A stretch of 64,000 nt of DNA from an uncultured delta proteobacterium (lineage in GTDB: Bacteria; Desulfobacterota; Desulfobulbia; Desulfobulbales; Desulfocapsaceae), in contig CAIQWD010000101.1 of assembly GCA_903875445.1 (NCBI GenBank), positions 1 through 64,000 of the forward strand, written 5' to 3'. Position 1 is the stretch's first letter; every line of letters starts with the position of its first letter. Below, piece by piece: positions 52,189-62,046 of this stretch. A model generated the notes under the pieces. That model saw nothing but the letters and a program-made list of their open reading frames with translations, ran no database searches and was not told where the DNA came from. A program made the translations under genes and the position numbers.

Positions 52189-53630
52189 CGGTTCTTGAGG
52201 CGGACCGCAATTACCCTCCGGCAGAAATCAAACATGTGCACCTGATGGGGATCTGCGGCACCGGCATGGCGGCCCTTGCCGGTATGTTGCAACAATCCGG
52301 CTATACAGTCACCGGCAGCGACAACCATGTTTATCCGCCGATGTCGCTGTTTCTCGATTCTCTTAACATCCCCGTGCACAACGGTTATGCTGGGGGCAAC
52401 CTCAAACCGGCTCCGGATCTGGTGATCGTTGGCAATGTCATCACCCGCAAAAATCCCGAGGCAGAGGCCCTGGCCGAACTGAAAATCCCCTATCTCTCCT
52501 TTCCCCAGGCCCTGGACCATTTTTTCATCCGCTCGCGGACCTCCTTGGTCGTCGCCGGGACCCACGGCAAAACCACAACCTGTTCGTTGCTTGCAACCGC
52601 CCTGTATACAGCTCGACTCGATCCTTCTTTTATGATCGGCGGCATTGTTCGCCAGTTCAACAGCAATTTCCGTCTTGGTGGTGGCAAGTACTTCGTTGCC
52701 GAGGGTGATGAATACGATACCGCCTTCTTCGACAAGGGATCAAAGTTCCTTCACTACCGGCCGCATGTCGCAGTCATCACCTCCTTAGAATTCGATCATG
52801 CCGATATCTTTGCCGATCTGGAGGCGATAAAAAGATCTTTTAAAAAATTCGTAGCGCTCCTGCCGCAAGACGGTCTGTTGATTGCCAATCTCGACGATCC
52901 GAATGTTGCCGAGGTTGCTGCCGAAGCACCATGCGCCGTCCAGGGCTACGGCTTGAATCCCGCAAATGTTTGGGCTCTTGCCGATTTCCGAACCGCAGGG
53001 GAGGCCACCCGTTTTTCGGTCCTGAAAAACGGCAACCCCTGGTCCACCATGACGGTAAAGCTTTCCGGTCGCCACAACTGTCTCAATAGCCTGGCGGTTT
53101 GTGCGGTACTGCATCATCTGGGAGTAAGTCCGGCAACAATCGACAAGGGACTCGGCAGTTTTCAGGGAGTAAAACGGCGACAAGAGGTCCGGGGAATCGA
53201 GAAAGGGATCACCGTGATCGATGATTTTGCCCATCATCCAACGGCGGTGAAAGAGACCCTGGCCGGACTGAAACAGGCCTATCCGAACCGTCGACTCATT
53301 GCCGTTTTTGAACCACGCACCAATTCATCGAGACGGGCGGTATTTCAGAGAGACTATGTGGTCGCCTTCGATGCAGCCGACATTATTCTCTTACGGGAGC
53401 CCCTTCCCCTTGACGGACTGCCGAGCGAAGAACTTTTTTCATCCGTTCGTTTAGCAAAAGATTTGGTGCAGGAGCGGAATCTTGTAGCGGAGGCCCTGGC
53501 CGATACCGACAGCATCCTGGCGAGACTCGGTGCCATCCTTCGTCCTGGGGATGTAGTGGCTATTCTTTCCAACGGGGGTTTTGACAATATTCACGTCCGC
53601 CTGCTGGAACAGATCAAGACGCTTGCCTGA
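52185..53630 (+). CDS. mpl: UDP-N-acetylmuramate:tripeptide ligase Mpl
   Basis: 481 residues. HVHLMGICGTGMAALAGML is the Mur ligase N-terminal loop, VVAGTHGKTTTCSLLATAL the ATP P-loop, and SLEFDHADIF and DDFAHHPTAVKET are Mur ligase signatures. Mpl attaches recycled L-Ala-gamma-D-Glu-mDap to UDP-MurNAc. It matches the AmpG-like permease elsewhere in the window, both being muropeptide recycling steps. MurC is the nearest alternative. Confidence 0.92.
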   Translation: MTVLEADRNYPPAEIKHVHLMGICGTGMAALAGMLQQSGYTVTGSDNHVYPPMSLFLDSLNIPVHNGYAGGNLKPAPDLVIVGNVITRKNPEAEALAELKIPYLSFPQALDHFFIRSRTSLVVAGTHGKTTTCSLLATALYTARLDPSFMIGGIVRQFNSNFRLGGGKYFVAEGDEYDTAFFDKGSKFLHYRPHVAVITSLEFDHADIFADLEAIKRSFKKFVALLPQDGLLIANLDDPNVAEVAAEAPCAVQGYGLNPANVWALADFRTAGEATRFSVLKNGNPWSTMTVKLSGRHNCLNSLAVCAVLHHLGVSPATIDKGLGSFQGVKRRQEVRGIEKGITVIDDFAHHPTAVKETLAGLKQAYPNRRLIAVFEPRTNSSRRAVFQRDYVVAFDAADIILLREPLPLDGLPSEELFSSVRLAKDLVQERNLVAEALADTDSILARLGAILRPGDVVAILSNGGFDNIHVRLLEQIKTLA

Positions 53631-53652
53631 GATGCAATGCGAAAGATGCCTT

Positions 53653-54024
53653 TTATTCAAGAACCGGCTTGATCAGCAAACGCAGGTCTTCGACAAGTTT
53701 TTTGAAATCTGTTAGGCTGCCGCCCTGCCGTCCCTTTTCCTCAATCGTCAGAGCGATCTGCGCGCAATCCGGCAGTCCGAGGTTAAGAAAGGCGCCTTTT
53801 ATGGTATGCCCGACCTTGCCAAGGAGAACCGGATTGTTTTCCGCCAACGCCTTCTCCAGATTGCCCATATGCGTCCCGAGGGTTGCAATGAATGTCGGCA
53901 GTAACATATCAATCTGCTCCAAGGGCAGATTGAACTGTTGAGTGAGATGCAGTCTGATACTCTCAATGCTCTTTTTCTGATTGACACTCTTGCCGATCAT
54001 AGGTTTGTCCACCGATTCATACAT
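53653..54024 (-). CDS. HPt phosphotransfer protein
   Basis: 123 residues. KVGHTIKGAFLNLGLPDCAQ carries the phosphorylatable His of the HPt four-helix bundle, with IALTIEEKG following. It would shuttle phosphate in a multistep phosphorelay. It overlaps the response-regulator gene at its 5' end by eight bases, so the two are co-translated. No histidine kinase is adjacent. Confidence 0.85.
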   Translation of the reverse strand: MYESVDKPMIGKSVNQKKSIESIRLHLTQQFNLPLEQIDMLLPTFIATLGTHMGNLEKALAENNPVLLGKVGHTIKGAFLNLGLPDCAQIALTIEEKGRQGGSLTDFKKLVEDLRLLIKPVLE

Positions 54025-54448
54025 CCTCAGCCCCCTGCTCGATCAATTGCAAGTCGCGGAGCTGTTCTTCAAGTCTCGTCCGGCTCACCGGTTTGGTTAA
54101 ATATGCCTCACAACGACCGACGACCAGCGCTTCCATGATATTCTTCGCATCGTCCAGGGCGGTTATCATAAACACTTTGGTTGTATCCGCACCCTGGATG
54201 CCTTTACTTATCTCTATCTGCCGAAGTTCCTTGAGAACCTCATGACCGTTTTTCCCCGGCATCATGATATCCAGGCAAACAAGATCGTATCTGCCGTTCG
54301 GTTCGTCATAGGAGTGCCGCAACACATTGACGGCATCGTCACCATTCGTCGCCGTGTGGCAGTCGCCGAAGGGGGCGAGCATCTCTTTCAGCAGGGTTCT
54401 GCTGATAAACTCGTCTTCGACAATAAGAAATTTCAATTTCTTGGTCAT
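54017..54448 (-). CDS. CheY-like response regulator
   Basis: 143 residues from ATG 54448, with GGGGAG about ten bases upstream. The receiver domain has LIVEDEFISR at the acidic pocket, the phospho-Asp in LVCLDIMMPGKNG, and YLTKPVSR with the conserved Lys. There is no output domain, so it probably acts through the HPt partner or by protein contact. Upstream is the divergent tilS gene. Confidence 0.88.
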   Translation of the reverse strand: MTKKLKFLIVEDEFISRTLLKEMLAPFGDCHTATNGDDAVNVLRHSYDEPNGRYDLVCLDIMMPGKNGHEVLKELRQIEISKGIQGADTTKVFMITALDDAKNIMEALVVGRCEAYLTKPVSRTRLEEQLRDLQLIEQGAEDV

Positions 54449-54537
54449 GCGCTGCAAACTCCCCGGAATAGAGGCGTGCCGGATATCCCTCTTTATGGTA
54501 GTATTTAATCAAATAATAATGCAAATCCAAGAATTAA

Positions 54538-56004
54538 ATGAAAACTATGACGGTAAAATATAAAGGTCATTCTTATTCAGCAGATACGTCGCTTCTTGGC
54601 CGCGTCTCCTTTCTTCTTCACGACTATAACCTGGTCATGCGTGGAGACAAAGTGGTCGTTGCCGTTTCCGGCGGAGCCGATTCCCTGGCTCTCCTCCACC
54701 TCCTCCAGGCAGTTGACCTGCAACTGCACCTCCTGGCGGTCTATATCGACCATGGCCTGCGCCCCTTGGAAACCCCGCATGAGCAAAGGCTAATCGAATT
54801 GTGTTGTAAGTCCCTCGGAGTTCCATTTATGGTCCGAGCCGTCAATGTGCAGCAACTGGTCGCCCTGGAAAAACGTTCGCCGGAAGAGGCCGCACGAATT
54901 CTTCGATATGCCGCCCTGGAAGAAATCCGTCTGGAGCACGGGGCCAAAATTATCGCCCTTGGCCACACCGCCGATGATCAGGTTGAAGAATTTTTTCTCC
55001 GCCTCATCCGCGGCAGCAGCAGAAAAGGCTTGTCGGGCATGCAGTTGCACTGTGACCGGATCGTTCGCCCCCTGCTGAAAGAAAACAAGGCAAGCCTCAT
55101 GGATTACCTTAAGTCTCTTGCCATTGCCTGGTGTCAGGACTCCTCCAATCTTCAGCGACAATTTCTCCGTAACCGCGTGCGCCTTGACCTTTTGCCCTTC
55201 TTGGAACAGGATTTCAACCCGGCCATCCGGCATACGGTCCTCAAGACCATGGATATTCTCGGAGAAGAAGAGAGTTTGCTCGACGACCTGACGGTTGCCG
55301 CCTTTTCCAGGTGTGTTATGCCCGGGGAACAGGTGGTTGATGGGTCGCAACGACCACAGCTGGCAATCGACATGACCCTTGTCGAGTGTCAGCCGGCAAT
55401 TCGTCGCCGGGTGATGGAGAAGTGTTTCTGGTACATGGCAATACCTCCGACCTATCAGCAGATCTGTACATTGCTTGATTTTTTGCAGGAAGGAGAAAAT
55501 GGCGGGGAAATCCATCTGGCAGACGGGGTGCGGGCAGAAAAGCGCGGTCCGCACCTGCTCCTTTCGCGACCACTGGAAAAGGGTCGGATTCGCGGCTCAA
55601 GGGCGTCAGGCCAAGACATTTATCTCCCCATTCCCGGCCCCGGTTGTTATTCCGTGCCCGAGGCAGGAAGGGACTTGGTCCTCAAAGAAGTGCCTGTTTC
55701 CTCATACCGCAAAAAGAATGAAAATCAGCTTTTTCTTACACGGGAAAAGGTTATTTTCCCACTCCTGCTGCGCACAGCACTGCCGGGCGAACTGTTTCAC
55801 CCCTGCAACGGGCCGGGGCGGAAAAAGATCAGCCGGTTTTTGAACGAGCGGAAAATCCCGGCCAAAAACAGGCCATCCTGGCCTGTTCTCGTGTCAGGAA
55901 CGGAAATCCTTGCCTTGCCCGGGCTGCAAATCGACCATGCGTACCGGATTACCGAGGAAACTGTCACTGTCCTGGAAATCATCTGGAGGGAGAAACAAGA
56001 CTGA
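54538..56004 (+). CDS. tilS: tRNA(Ile)-lysidine synthase
   Basis: 488 residues. VVVAVSGGADSLALLHLL is the PP-loop, GHTADDQVEEFFLRLIRGSS and a C-terminal TilS domain (about 410-480, ISRFLNERKIPAKNR) identify it. It makes lysidine at position 34 of the AUA-reading tRNA-Ile, so that tRNA is not mischarged. ATG 54547 is a close alternative start. Intact. Confidence 0.93.
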   Translation: MKTMTVKYKGHSYSADTSLLGRVSFLLHDYNLVMRGDKVVVAVSGGADSLALLHLLQAVDLQLHLLAVYIDHGLRPLETPHEQRLIELCCKSLGVPFMVRAVNVQQLVALEKRSPEEAARILRYAALEEIRLEHGAKIIALGHTADDQVEEFFLRLIRGSSRKGLSGMQLHCDRIVRPLLKENKASLMDYLKSLAIAWCQDSSNLQRQFLRNRVRLDLLPFLEQDFNPAIRHTVLKTMDILGEEESLLDDLTVAAFSRCVMPGEQVVDGSQRPQLAIDMTLVECQPAIRRRVMEKCFWYMAIPPTYQQICTLLDFLQEGENGGEIHLADGVRAEKRGPHLLLSRPLEKGRIRGSRASGQDIYLPIPGPGCYSVPEAGRDLVLKEVPVSSYRKKNENQLFLTREKVIFPLLLRTALPGELFHPCNGPGRKKISRFLNERKIPAKNRPSWPVLVSGTEILALPGLQIDHAYRITEETVTVLEIIWREKQD

Positions 56005-56037
56005 AGGGATTTTTTGACAGGGTAATTCTGATATAAC

Positions 56038-57969
56038 CTAACTTCTTTTCCTGAGAATCCTTCTATCGCCGATGCGCATGGTGATTTTTACCCGATCGAG
56101 ATACTCAAGAATAGGTATGGAGAATTTCCGGGTCAACCCGATCAAATCCTTGAAGGCAGGGGCGTCAATCTCGCCGTTTTTCTCCATATATTGCAAAACC
56201 GAAGCAATGAGCGGCTCGATGAGTTCCCTGTCATAATAAAGCGTCTCACTGATTTTGAACAACCGGCCGTCACGCAGCTGCAGATCGAGCACCTCCTTGA
56301 CCAGCTGCGGCGGATACTCGGCAAATTGCTCCATCGTCTCCCTTATGGTCGGCGTCGAGAGACCTTTCGAGCGGTACCACTGGCCGAGATCACTACGGAG
56401 CTTCTCTTCATCGGCCTTCAGGGCAACTTGATGTGCCGCCAATCGGACGACGGATTCCTCCTGCACCACGACCACCTTGCGAAGCAGTTCATTGAGACAG
56501 TAGCCAAACACCTTCGGATCGACTTTCCTGCCAAGGCCGGTGCGCAACTCTTCTTTGGCTATGCCCTGCTGCAAGGGGTTGTTTTTATGGTAGGCAGTTA
56601 GATGTGCCACCAGCATTTCTTTCATTTTTTCGGCAATTGCAAGAGAAACATAGCGCTGGGAAGCCGAATCGACAACCACCATCTTCTTCGTAGATAGAGG
56701 GTCGCTAAGAGCTTTTTTCAGGTGCTTTCCGAACAAGCCGAGGCGAATCGCCAGGTCATCGGCGGTGAGTCCCTGTTCTCCACTCTCGCGAAGGAAAAAG
56801 AGCACTTTGTCCTCTACCGTGCCATCCTTGAGGATGGACAGTATCTTCCGGTTATACTCCCGATCATGTTCCAACAATCGCTTGCGTTTGCGCGGCGAGA
56901 CATTGCCAAGCACCATGCCGCCGCCGATGGTTGCCACCGGCGAATAGCTGCGCACCACATAGCGGTCGCCGGGCCAGACCGAGGCGGTATTTTCGAGAAG
57001 CAATTGGACGGCAGCCTCGTCGCCGGGCTGCAACTCGTCCCGGTCGAGCAGCGACACCCGACCGAGTATCTCCGAGGTACCCAGATGGACACGAATCCTG
57101 GTTCGGTGTTTCAGTGGCTTGGCGTTTGCCGCCAGGTAGAGAAATTGACAATCGAGGATATAGTGTGCCTGCAGGGAGCCCGGCGGGGCGAGGACCATGC
57201 CCCGTTCGATGTCGGCCAGATCAACGCCCTGAAGATTGATTGCCGTCCGGTGTCCGGCTTCAACCTCGGTTACCGCCTGGGAATGCACCTGAATGCCGCG
57301 GATCTTCGCCACCTGTTCCGTCGGATAGATGCGCAGATCCTCACCAACCGCGGTTCGCCCGGAGATCGAGGTGCCGGTAACGACGGCCCCGAATCCCTTC
57401 ATTGCAAAAACCCGGTCGACCGATAGCCTGAACGGCCCGAAAACCTCATGGAAGTCATGCTTTTTGACGATGCCGTCGAGGGTTGCGCGCACCAGATCGA
57501 TCCCTTCGCCGGTAGTGGAAGAGACATGGATGATCGGCGCCCCTTCAAGAAAACTGCCGGCACAAAACTCGGCAATCTCCTCAGTCACCATCTCCAGCCA
57601 TTCGGGTTCCACCAGATCCTTTTTGGTAACTATCACCACCCCCTGCTTCACCCCCATCAGGCGACAGATCTCGAAATGTTCGATGGTCTGGGGCATTATT
57701 CCTTCGTCGGCGGCGACGATAAAGGCAAGGATATCGATGCCGGAGACACCCGACACCATGGTTTTCACAAACTTTTCATGGCCCGGCACATCGACAATGC
57801 CGATGCGGTGGCCGCAGGGCAGATCGAGGTAGGCAAAGCCGAGTTCAATGGTAATGCCGCGCTGAATCTCCTCCTTCAGGCGATCGGTCTCAAAACCTGT
57901 CAGGGCACGGATAAAACTGGTTTTGCCATGGTCAACATGTCCGGCGGTACCAAGAACAATTTCGCGCAT
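56038..57969 (-). CDS. selB: Selenocysteine-specific elongation factor SelB
   Basis: 643 residues. GTP motifs AGHVDHGKTSF, DVPGHEKF and TKKDL are intact, followed by EF-Tu-like domains 2 and 3 and C-terminal winged helices (last about 250 residues) that bind the SECIS hairpin. It delivers Sec-tRNA(Sec) to UGA codons next to SECIS. Its presence means the organism should have selA, selD and a tRNA-Sec somewhere. The start overlaps nothing; the metallo-hydrolase lies upstream by nine bases. Confidence 0.95.
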   Translation of the reverse strand: MREIVLGTAGHVDHGKTSFIRALTGFETDRLKEEIQRGITIELGFAYLDLPCGHRIGIVDVPGHEKFVKTMVSGVSGIDILAFIVAADEGIMPQTIEHFEICRLMGVKQGVVIVTKKDLVEPEWLEMVTEEIAEFCAGSFLEGAPIIHVSSTTGEGIDLVRATLDGIVKKHDFHEVFGPFRLSVDRVFAMKGFGAVVTGTSISGRTAVGEDLRIYPTEQVAKIRGIQVHSQAVTEVEAGHRTAINLQGVDLADIERGMVLAPPGSLQAHYILDCQFLYLAANAKPLKHRTRIRVHLGTSEILGRVSLLDRDELQPGDEAAVQLLLENTASVWPGDRYVVRSYSPVATIGGGMVLGNVSPRKRKRLLEHDREYNRKILSILKDGTVEDKVLFFLRESGEQGLTADDLAIRLGLFGKHLKKALSDPLSTKKMVVVDSASQRYVSLAIAEKMKEMLVAHLTAYHKNNPLQQGIAKEELRTGLGRKVDPKVFGYCLNELLRKVVVVQEESVVRLAAHQVALKADEEKLRSDLGQWYRSKGLSTPTIRETMEQFAEYPPQLVKEVLDLQLRDGRLFKISETLYYDRELIEPLIASVLQYMEKNGEIDAPAFKDLIGLTRKFSIPILEYLDRVKITMRIGDRRILRKRS

Positions 57970-57977
57970 AGGTTAAT

Positions 57978-58604
57978 CTAAAAATATGGATTTGATTGTT
58001 TTTCCTCACCGATGGTCGAGCGACTGCCGCCATATCCATGGCCGGGCCAAACCACCGTTTCGGCAGGCAAGACCAGTAGCTTAGTTTCTATCGACCGCAG
58101 GAGTTCTTCGTGGGAACCGCCGGGAAAATCGGTACGCCCCAACCCGCCGACAAAAAGGGTGTCGCCGGTGATCAGGTCGGGGGCATTGTACAGACACATG
58201 CCTCCCGGTGTATGCCCAGGGGTATGGATCACCTTAAGAGAGACGGTACCGATGTCGATGCTGTCCCCCTCCTCCACCTCCCGGTCTGTTGGCGGCGACG
58301 CTTCGAGGCCAAGCATAGAGAAATAGTTGTGCACCTCCGGTTTATTGAAAAAGAGCGAGTCCAACCTGTGCATGACGATCTTCGCTCCGGTCGCCTCCTG
58401 GATGATGCGGTTACCGCAGACATGATCGGGATGGCCATGGGTGGCAATGATGTACTCGACCGCATAACCCTTGTCCTTGATCTCGGCAAGGATCTTCTTT
58501 TCGTCGCCACCCGGATCGACAACAGCGGCCTTGCCTGTTTTTTCACAGGCGACGATGTAGCAGCAAACTGCCATGGACCCGACTATTATCTGTTTTATTA
58601 TCAT
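57978..58604 (-). CDS. MBL-fold metallo-hydrolase (glyoxalase II-like)
   Basis: 208 residues from ATG 58604. ATHGHPDHVCG is the HxHxDH zinc motif, HTPGHTPGGM and TGDTLFVGGLGR give further ligands. Such proteins hydrolyse thioesters or related substrates; small glyoxalase II-like enzymes of this size are common. It is nine bases from selB on the same strand and likely shares its transcript. Confidence 0.88.
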   Translation of the reverse strand: MIIKQIIVGSMAVCCYIVACEKTGKAAVVDPGGDEKKILAEIKDKGYAVEYIIATHGHPDHVCGNRIIQEATGAKIVMHRLDSLFFNKPEVHNYFSMLGLEASPPTDREVEEGDSIDIGTVSLKVIHTPGHTPGGMCLYNAPDLITGDTLFVGGLGRTDFPGGSHEELLRSIETKLLVLPAETVVWPGHGYGGSRSTIGEEKQSNPYF

Positions 58605-58743
58605 AGCCTTTTTCTCTTTATTGAAAGGGGGTTGACCAGCCTGTGCCGGCAACCCCCTTGTGCTTCATACGCTAAAACAACAGACTTTTTTCGCACGTTT
58701 TTTCTTAGTAATTACTTTTATCTCACCGGAAAAACGCAGATGT

Positions 58744-59700
58744 TTATCCTTTCACATGGGACGGACAACTGCCGCCACAGGCGCAGCCACCGTCGCTTGG
58801 TGCCACCACTTTCAGAGATACGGGTGCAGCGGCAACCGCCGGCAAGCGCATCTCAATAGCATTGACCACCTTGGCAAAAGCAAGGCTGGCCGGGCTCTCA
58901 TTATTGGTGGTCAGATAGGGTGCACCCTCGTCTCCGGCCATGACAACTTTCGGATCCATGGGGATTTTCCCGAGAAAGGGTAAATCCAGCTCGCGGGCCA
59001 GGGCTTCTCCGCCCCCGGCTCTAAAAATATCGACGGTTTCTTTGCAATGTGGACACACAAATCCCGACATATTTTCAATAACTCCGGCAATTTCCACCTT
59101 GAGGGTCTTACAGAAGTTGATCGATTTGCGGACATCGGCGAGCGCCACCTTCTGGGGTGTCGTCACGACAATGGCCTTGACGTGGGGAATGGTCTGCGCC
59201 ACGGACAAGGGTTCATCGCCGGTACCCGGAGGTGCATCTATTATCAGATAATCCAGCTCGCCCCAATCCATGTCGGAAACAAACTGCCTGATTGCCTGGA
59301 TTTTCAGAGGACCGCGCCAAATAATCGCTTCATCCCTGTCGCGCATCATATACTCAAGGGAGACGACTTTCAGGTTATCGTTATATTTGAGGGGAGGAAC
59401 CAGGGCGTCCGGTGAATCCGGAGGCTCAAGGGTTCCGGTCATGTTGAGCATGCGCACCACATCGGGGCCATGGAGGTCCACATCCATAAGGCCGACCTGA
59501 TACCCTTTCTGGGCAAGGCCGAGGGCCAGGTTGACGGAAACGGTGGACTTGCCTACCCCACCTTTGCCGCTCATCACCAAAATTTTATTCTTAATCTTTC
59601 CAAGAGACCTGTTTATCGCAAGTTCTTTCTGGGCAGCAGCAGCCTGCTGCGATTCCTTGGTTGTTGTTCCACAGGATCCACCACATGATGATCCGGCCAT
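58744..59700 (-). CDS. mrp: Mrp/NBP35-type Fe-S cluster carrier ATPase
   Basis: 318 residues from ATG 59700; AGGAGG lies seven bases upstream. ILVMSGKGGVGKSTVSVNLA is the deviant Walker A, LIIDAPPGTGDEPLS is Walker B region, and FVCPHCKE holds the CPxC cluster ligands. Unusual Cys-rich ends (SSCGGSCG at the N-terminus and GGCACGGSCPS at the C-terminus) may bind an additional cluster. It moves Fe-S clusters to target proteins. Confidence 0.92.
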   Translation of the reverse strand: MAGSSCGGSCGTTTKESQQAAAAQKELAINRSLGKIKNKILVMSGKGGVGKSTVSVNLALGLAQKGYQVGLMDVDLHGPDVVRMLNMTGTLEPPDSPDALVPPLKYNDNLKVVSLEYMMRDRDEAIIWRGPLKIQAIRQFVSDMDWGELDYLIIDAPPGTGDEPLSVAQTIPHVKAIVVTTPQKVALADVRKSINFCKTLKVEIAGVIENMSGFVCPHCKETVDIFRAGGGEALARELDLPFLGKIPMDPKVVMAGDEGAPYLTTNNESPASLAFAKVVNAIEMRLPAVAAAPVSLKVVAPSDGGCACGGSCPSHVKG

Positions 59701-60004
59701 TTTCAATCCTCCTTAATTTCACCAAAATATACCTATTACTCTTCGAACAGACTGTTGACCAGTCGTGTATTTATACTGTCCGAAAACGACACCCACTACA
59801 GTAATGCCGTTGCCCGGAATTGCAATCACTTTCCTGAAGCAGGAGCGGAGACAGAACAGTCCGCAAACAATTGGCTCTTACGAGGGCACGGTAAAGCTCG
59901 TGACTTTTTATTGCTTTCTTATCCATCTCTACGTAAGATGAAAGGTTCGATACCACTGTTTGCCTTATCTTGTAAAAAATCGCATAAAACTCCAGGGACA
60001 TACA

Positions 60005-61072
60005 ATGCTAGGATGGTTTAAGAAAAAATTTAAAAAACAAGATGATGCCCCTCCCCGGCAGGAAACACCGATTGCTGAACTGAGCACTGATACCCCTGAA
60101 TCGGAGCTGCCGGCGATAAAAGAAAAAAAGAAAAAATCGCTGGTTTCCCGGCTGGCCGAAAAACTCAGTAAGACCCGGGAATCCTTTACCTACCAGATAG
60201 ATGCCCTGTTCCTCGGCAAGAAAGAGATCGATGGCGAAATGCTCGACAATCTCGAGGAAATCCTCATAACCGCCGATCTCGGTGTGGAAACCACTATGGA
60301 ACTCCTGGAACACGTCCGCCGCAAGGTCAAGCGCCACGAGTTGTCCGATCCGAATTCCCTGAAAGAGGTGCTCAAGGAAAAGATCAAGTCTTTCATAACT
60401 GAAAACGACAGGGATGCCTCTCTGGTTATGCCCGACGATGGCCCCTTTGTTATCATGGTCATCGGCGTCAACGGCGTCGGCAAAACCACCACCATCGGCA
60501 AAATCGCCCACAAATTCCAACAGGCCGGCAACTCTATCCTCCTCGTTGCCGCCGACACCTTTCGGGCGGCGGCCGTTGCCCAACTGCAGATCTGGGGAGA
60601 AAGAAACAAGGTACAGGTGGTCGCCCACAAGGAAGGCGCCGACCCGTCGTCGGTGGTTTTCGACGCCCTCGGCATCGCCCAATCGAAAAAGATCGATATC
60701 GTTCTTGTCGATACCGCCGGTCGCCTGCATACCAACAGCAATCTCATGGAAGAATTGAAAAAAATCAAACGGGTTATGGATAAAAAAATGGCCGGTGCCC
60801 CCCATGAGGTGCTGCTGGTCATTGATGCCACAACCGGCCAAAACGGCATATCGCAGGCCAAGCTTTTTAATGAGGCAATCGGGGTAACCGGCTTGACCCT
60901 TACCAAACTGGACGGGACGTCCAAGGGCGGTATCGTAGTCAACATCTGCCGCGGTATGCAGATCCCCATCCGTTTCATCGGTATCGGCGAACATATCGAC
61001 GATCTCCGTGATTTTGACGCCGGGGAATTTGCCGACGCTCTCTTCCAGAGCCGCAAAGAACAAAAAAAGTAA
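60005..61072 (+). CDS. ftsY: Signal recognition particle receptor FtsY
   Basis: 355 residues from ATG 60005. A short charged N-terminus (MLGWFKKKFKKQ) precedes the NG domain: GVNGVGKTTTIGKIAHK is the P-loop, DTFRAAAVAQL, DTAGRLHTNSNLM and TKLDGTSKGG follow. It receives SRP-ribosome complexes at the membrane for cotranslational export. The gap upstream (59707-60004) shows no gene. Confidence 0.96.
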   Translation: MLGWFKKKFKKQDDAPPRQETPIAELSTDTPESELPAIKEKKKKSLVSRLAEKLSKTRESFTYQIDALFLGKKEIDGEMLDNLEEILITADLGVETTMELLEHVRRKVKRHELSDPNSLKEVLKEKIKSFITENDRDASLVMPDDGPFVIMVIGVNGVGKTTTIGKIAHKFQQAGNSILLVAADTFRAAAVAQLQIWGERNKVQVVAHKEGADPSSVVFDALGIAQSKKIDIVLVDTAGRLHTNSNLMEELKKIKRVMDKKMAGAPHEVLLVIDATTGQNGISQAKLFNEAIGVTGLTLTKLDGTSKGGIVVNICRGMQIPIRFIGIGEHIDDLRDFDAGEFADALFQSRKEQKK

Positions 61073-61130
61073 GAATCTCTGTAAGCCGTCGTCCATGAAT
61101 AACTTGGTCATTTCACGGCCGGAAACGGCA

Positions 61131-61186
61131 TAAGGAGCCGTAAGGAAATGGTAAGAATGTTCAAGTTATTTCCTGACGGCTCCTAA
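61131..61186. repeat. Dispersed REP-like palindrome, copy downstream of ftsY
   Basis: Arm AGGAGCCGTAAGGAAAT (61133-61149) pairs with ATTTCCTGACGGCTCCT (61168-61184), one mismatch, with an 18-base loop. The same family occurs at 43365-43415 (inverted) and as a half-site at 38263-38282. No transposase gene for it is in this window. Confidence 0.8.
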
Positions 61187-61202
61187 CCTCGCGGAGCATG
61201 TA

Positions 61203-62030
61203 ATGCAATATCAACGTCGTCAACAACCCGGCTGTGGCGGTTGTCTTCTTCTCGTCCTTCTCTTCGTCTTTATTTCCGGAGGTGCGCCAGCCCTGATTTC
61301 TTTTCTCGGCACCCTCATTTACAGCGGGCTGGCCGGCGTCCTGCTGTTTATCGCTTTGTTCTGGGGTTTCACTTTCTGGATTCAAAGAAAAGTCGCCACC
61401 TACGAACAGTCACAAACCGACAGCCATAATCGCTTTGTCTCGCTTCTCGTGCAAATTTTGATTCATATCGCCAAAATCGACGGACGGATCAGCCGCGAGG
61501 AGATCCAGACCATTCACCGTTTCTTCCAGTATAACCTGCACTACAACCAAACCCAGATGCTCTGGGTGAAGGAGCTGATCAAAGAGGCGACCAACTCCCG
61601 GCAGTCCCTTGAAACTTTATTGCTGGAGTTTAAATCGACCTTTGCCTATGAACCGCGCATCATCCTTCTGGAACTGGTTTATCAGGTGCTCTTCACCAAG
61701 GCAAGCGTCCCGGAAAACGAATTGGAGATTGCCCGACGGATCGCCGCCTTTCTCGACATTCCTCTCTACGATCAGCGGACTATGGAGGCCAAATACCGCT
61801 ATCGCGGACATCAACCGGGGGCAACCGGTCGGGATATGGCCGAACAGCATTATGCCACCCTAGGCCTTGCAAAAGGGGCCGATATGGAAGAGGTAAAGAA
61901 GGCCTATCGCAAACTCAGCATGCAGTATCATCCCGACAAGGTGCGGCATCTGGGCGATGAATTCCGAGCGGTAGCCGAGGAAAAGATGAAGGAAATCAAC
62001 CAGGCTTACGATTATTTCAAAAAACAGTAA
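61203..62030 (+). CDS. Membrane-anchored TerB/J-domain protein (DjlA-like)
   Basis: 275 residues. Two hydrophobic segments at the N-terminus (about 14-60) anchor it; a TerB-like helical domain follows ([20 protein letters not shown]). A C-terminal J domain begins near 210 with [20 protein letters not shown] and the HPD motif in YHPDKV. Such proteins recruit DnaK at the membrane. The cysteine pair GCGGC near the start is notable. Confidence 0.88.
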   Translation: MQYQRRQQPGCGGCLLLVLLFVFISGGAPALISFLGTLIYSGLAGVLLFIALFWGFTFWIQRKVATYEQSQTDSHNRFVSLLVQILIHIAKIDGRISREEIQTIHRFFQYNLHYNQTQMLWVKELIKEATNSRQSLETLLLEFKSTFAYEPRIILLELVYQVLFTKASVPENELEIARRIAAFLDIPLYDQRTMEAKYRYRGHQPGATGRDMAEQHYATLGLAKGADMEEVKKAYRKLSMQYHPDKVRHLGDEFRAVAEEKMKEINQAYDYFKKQ

Positions 62031-62046
62031 CTCCCTTTTTGTGACT

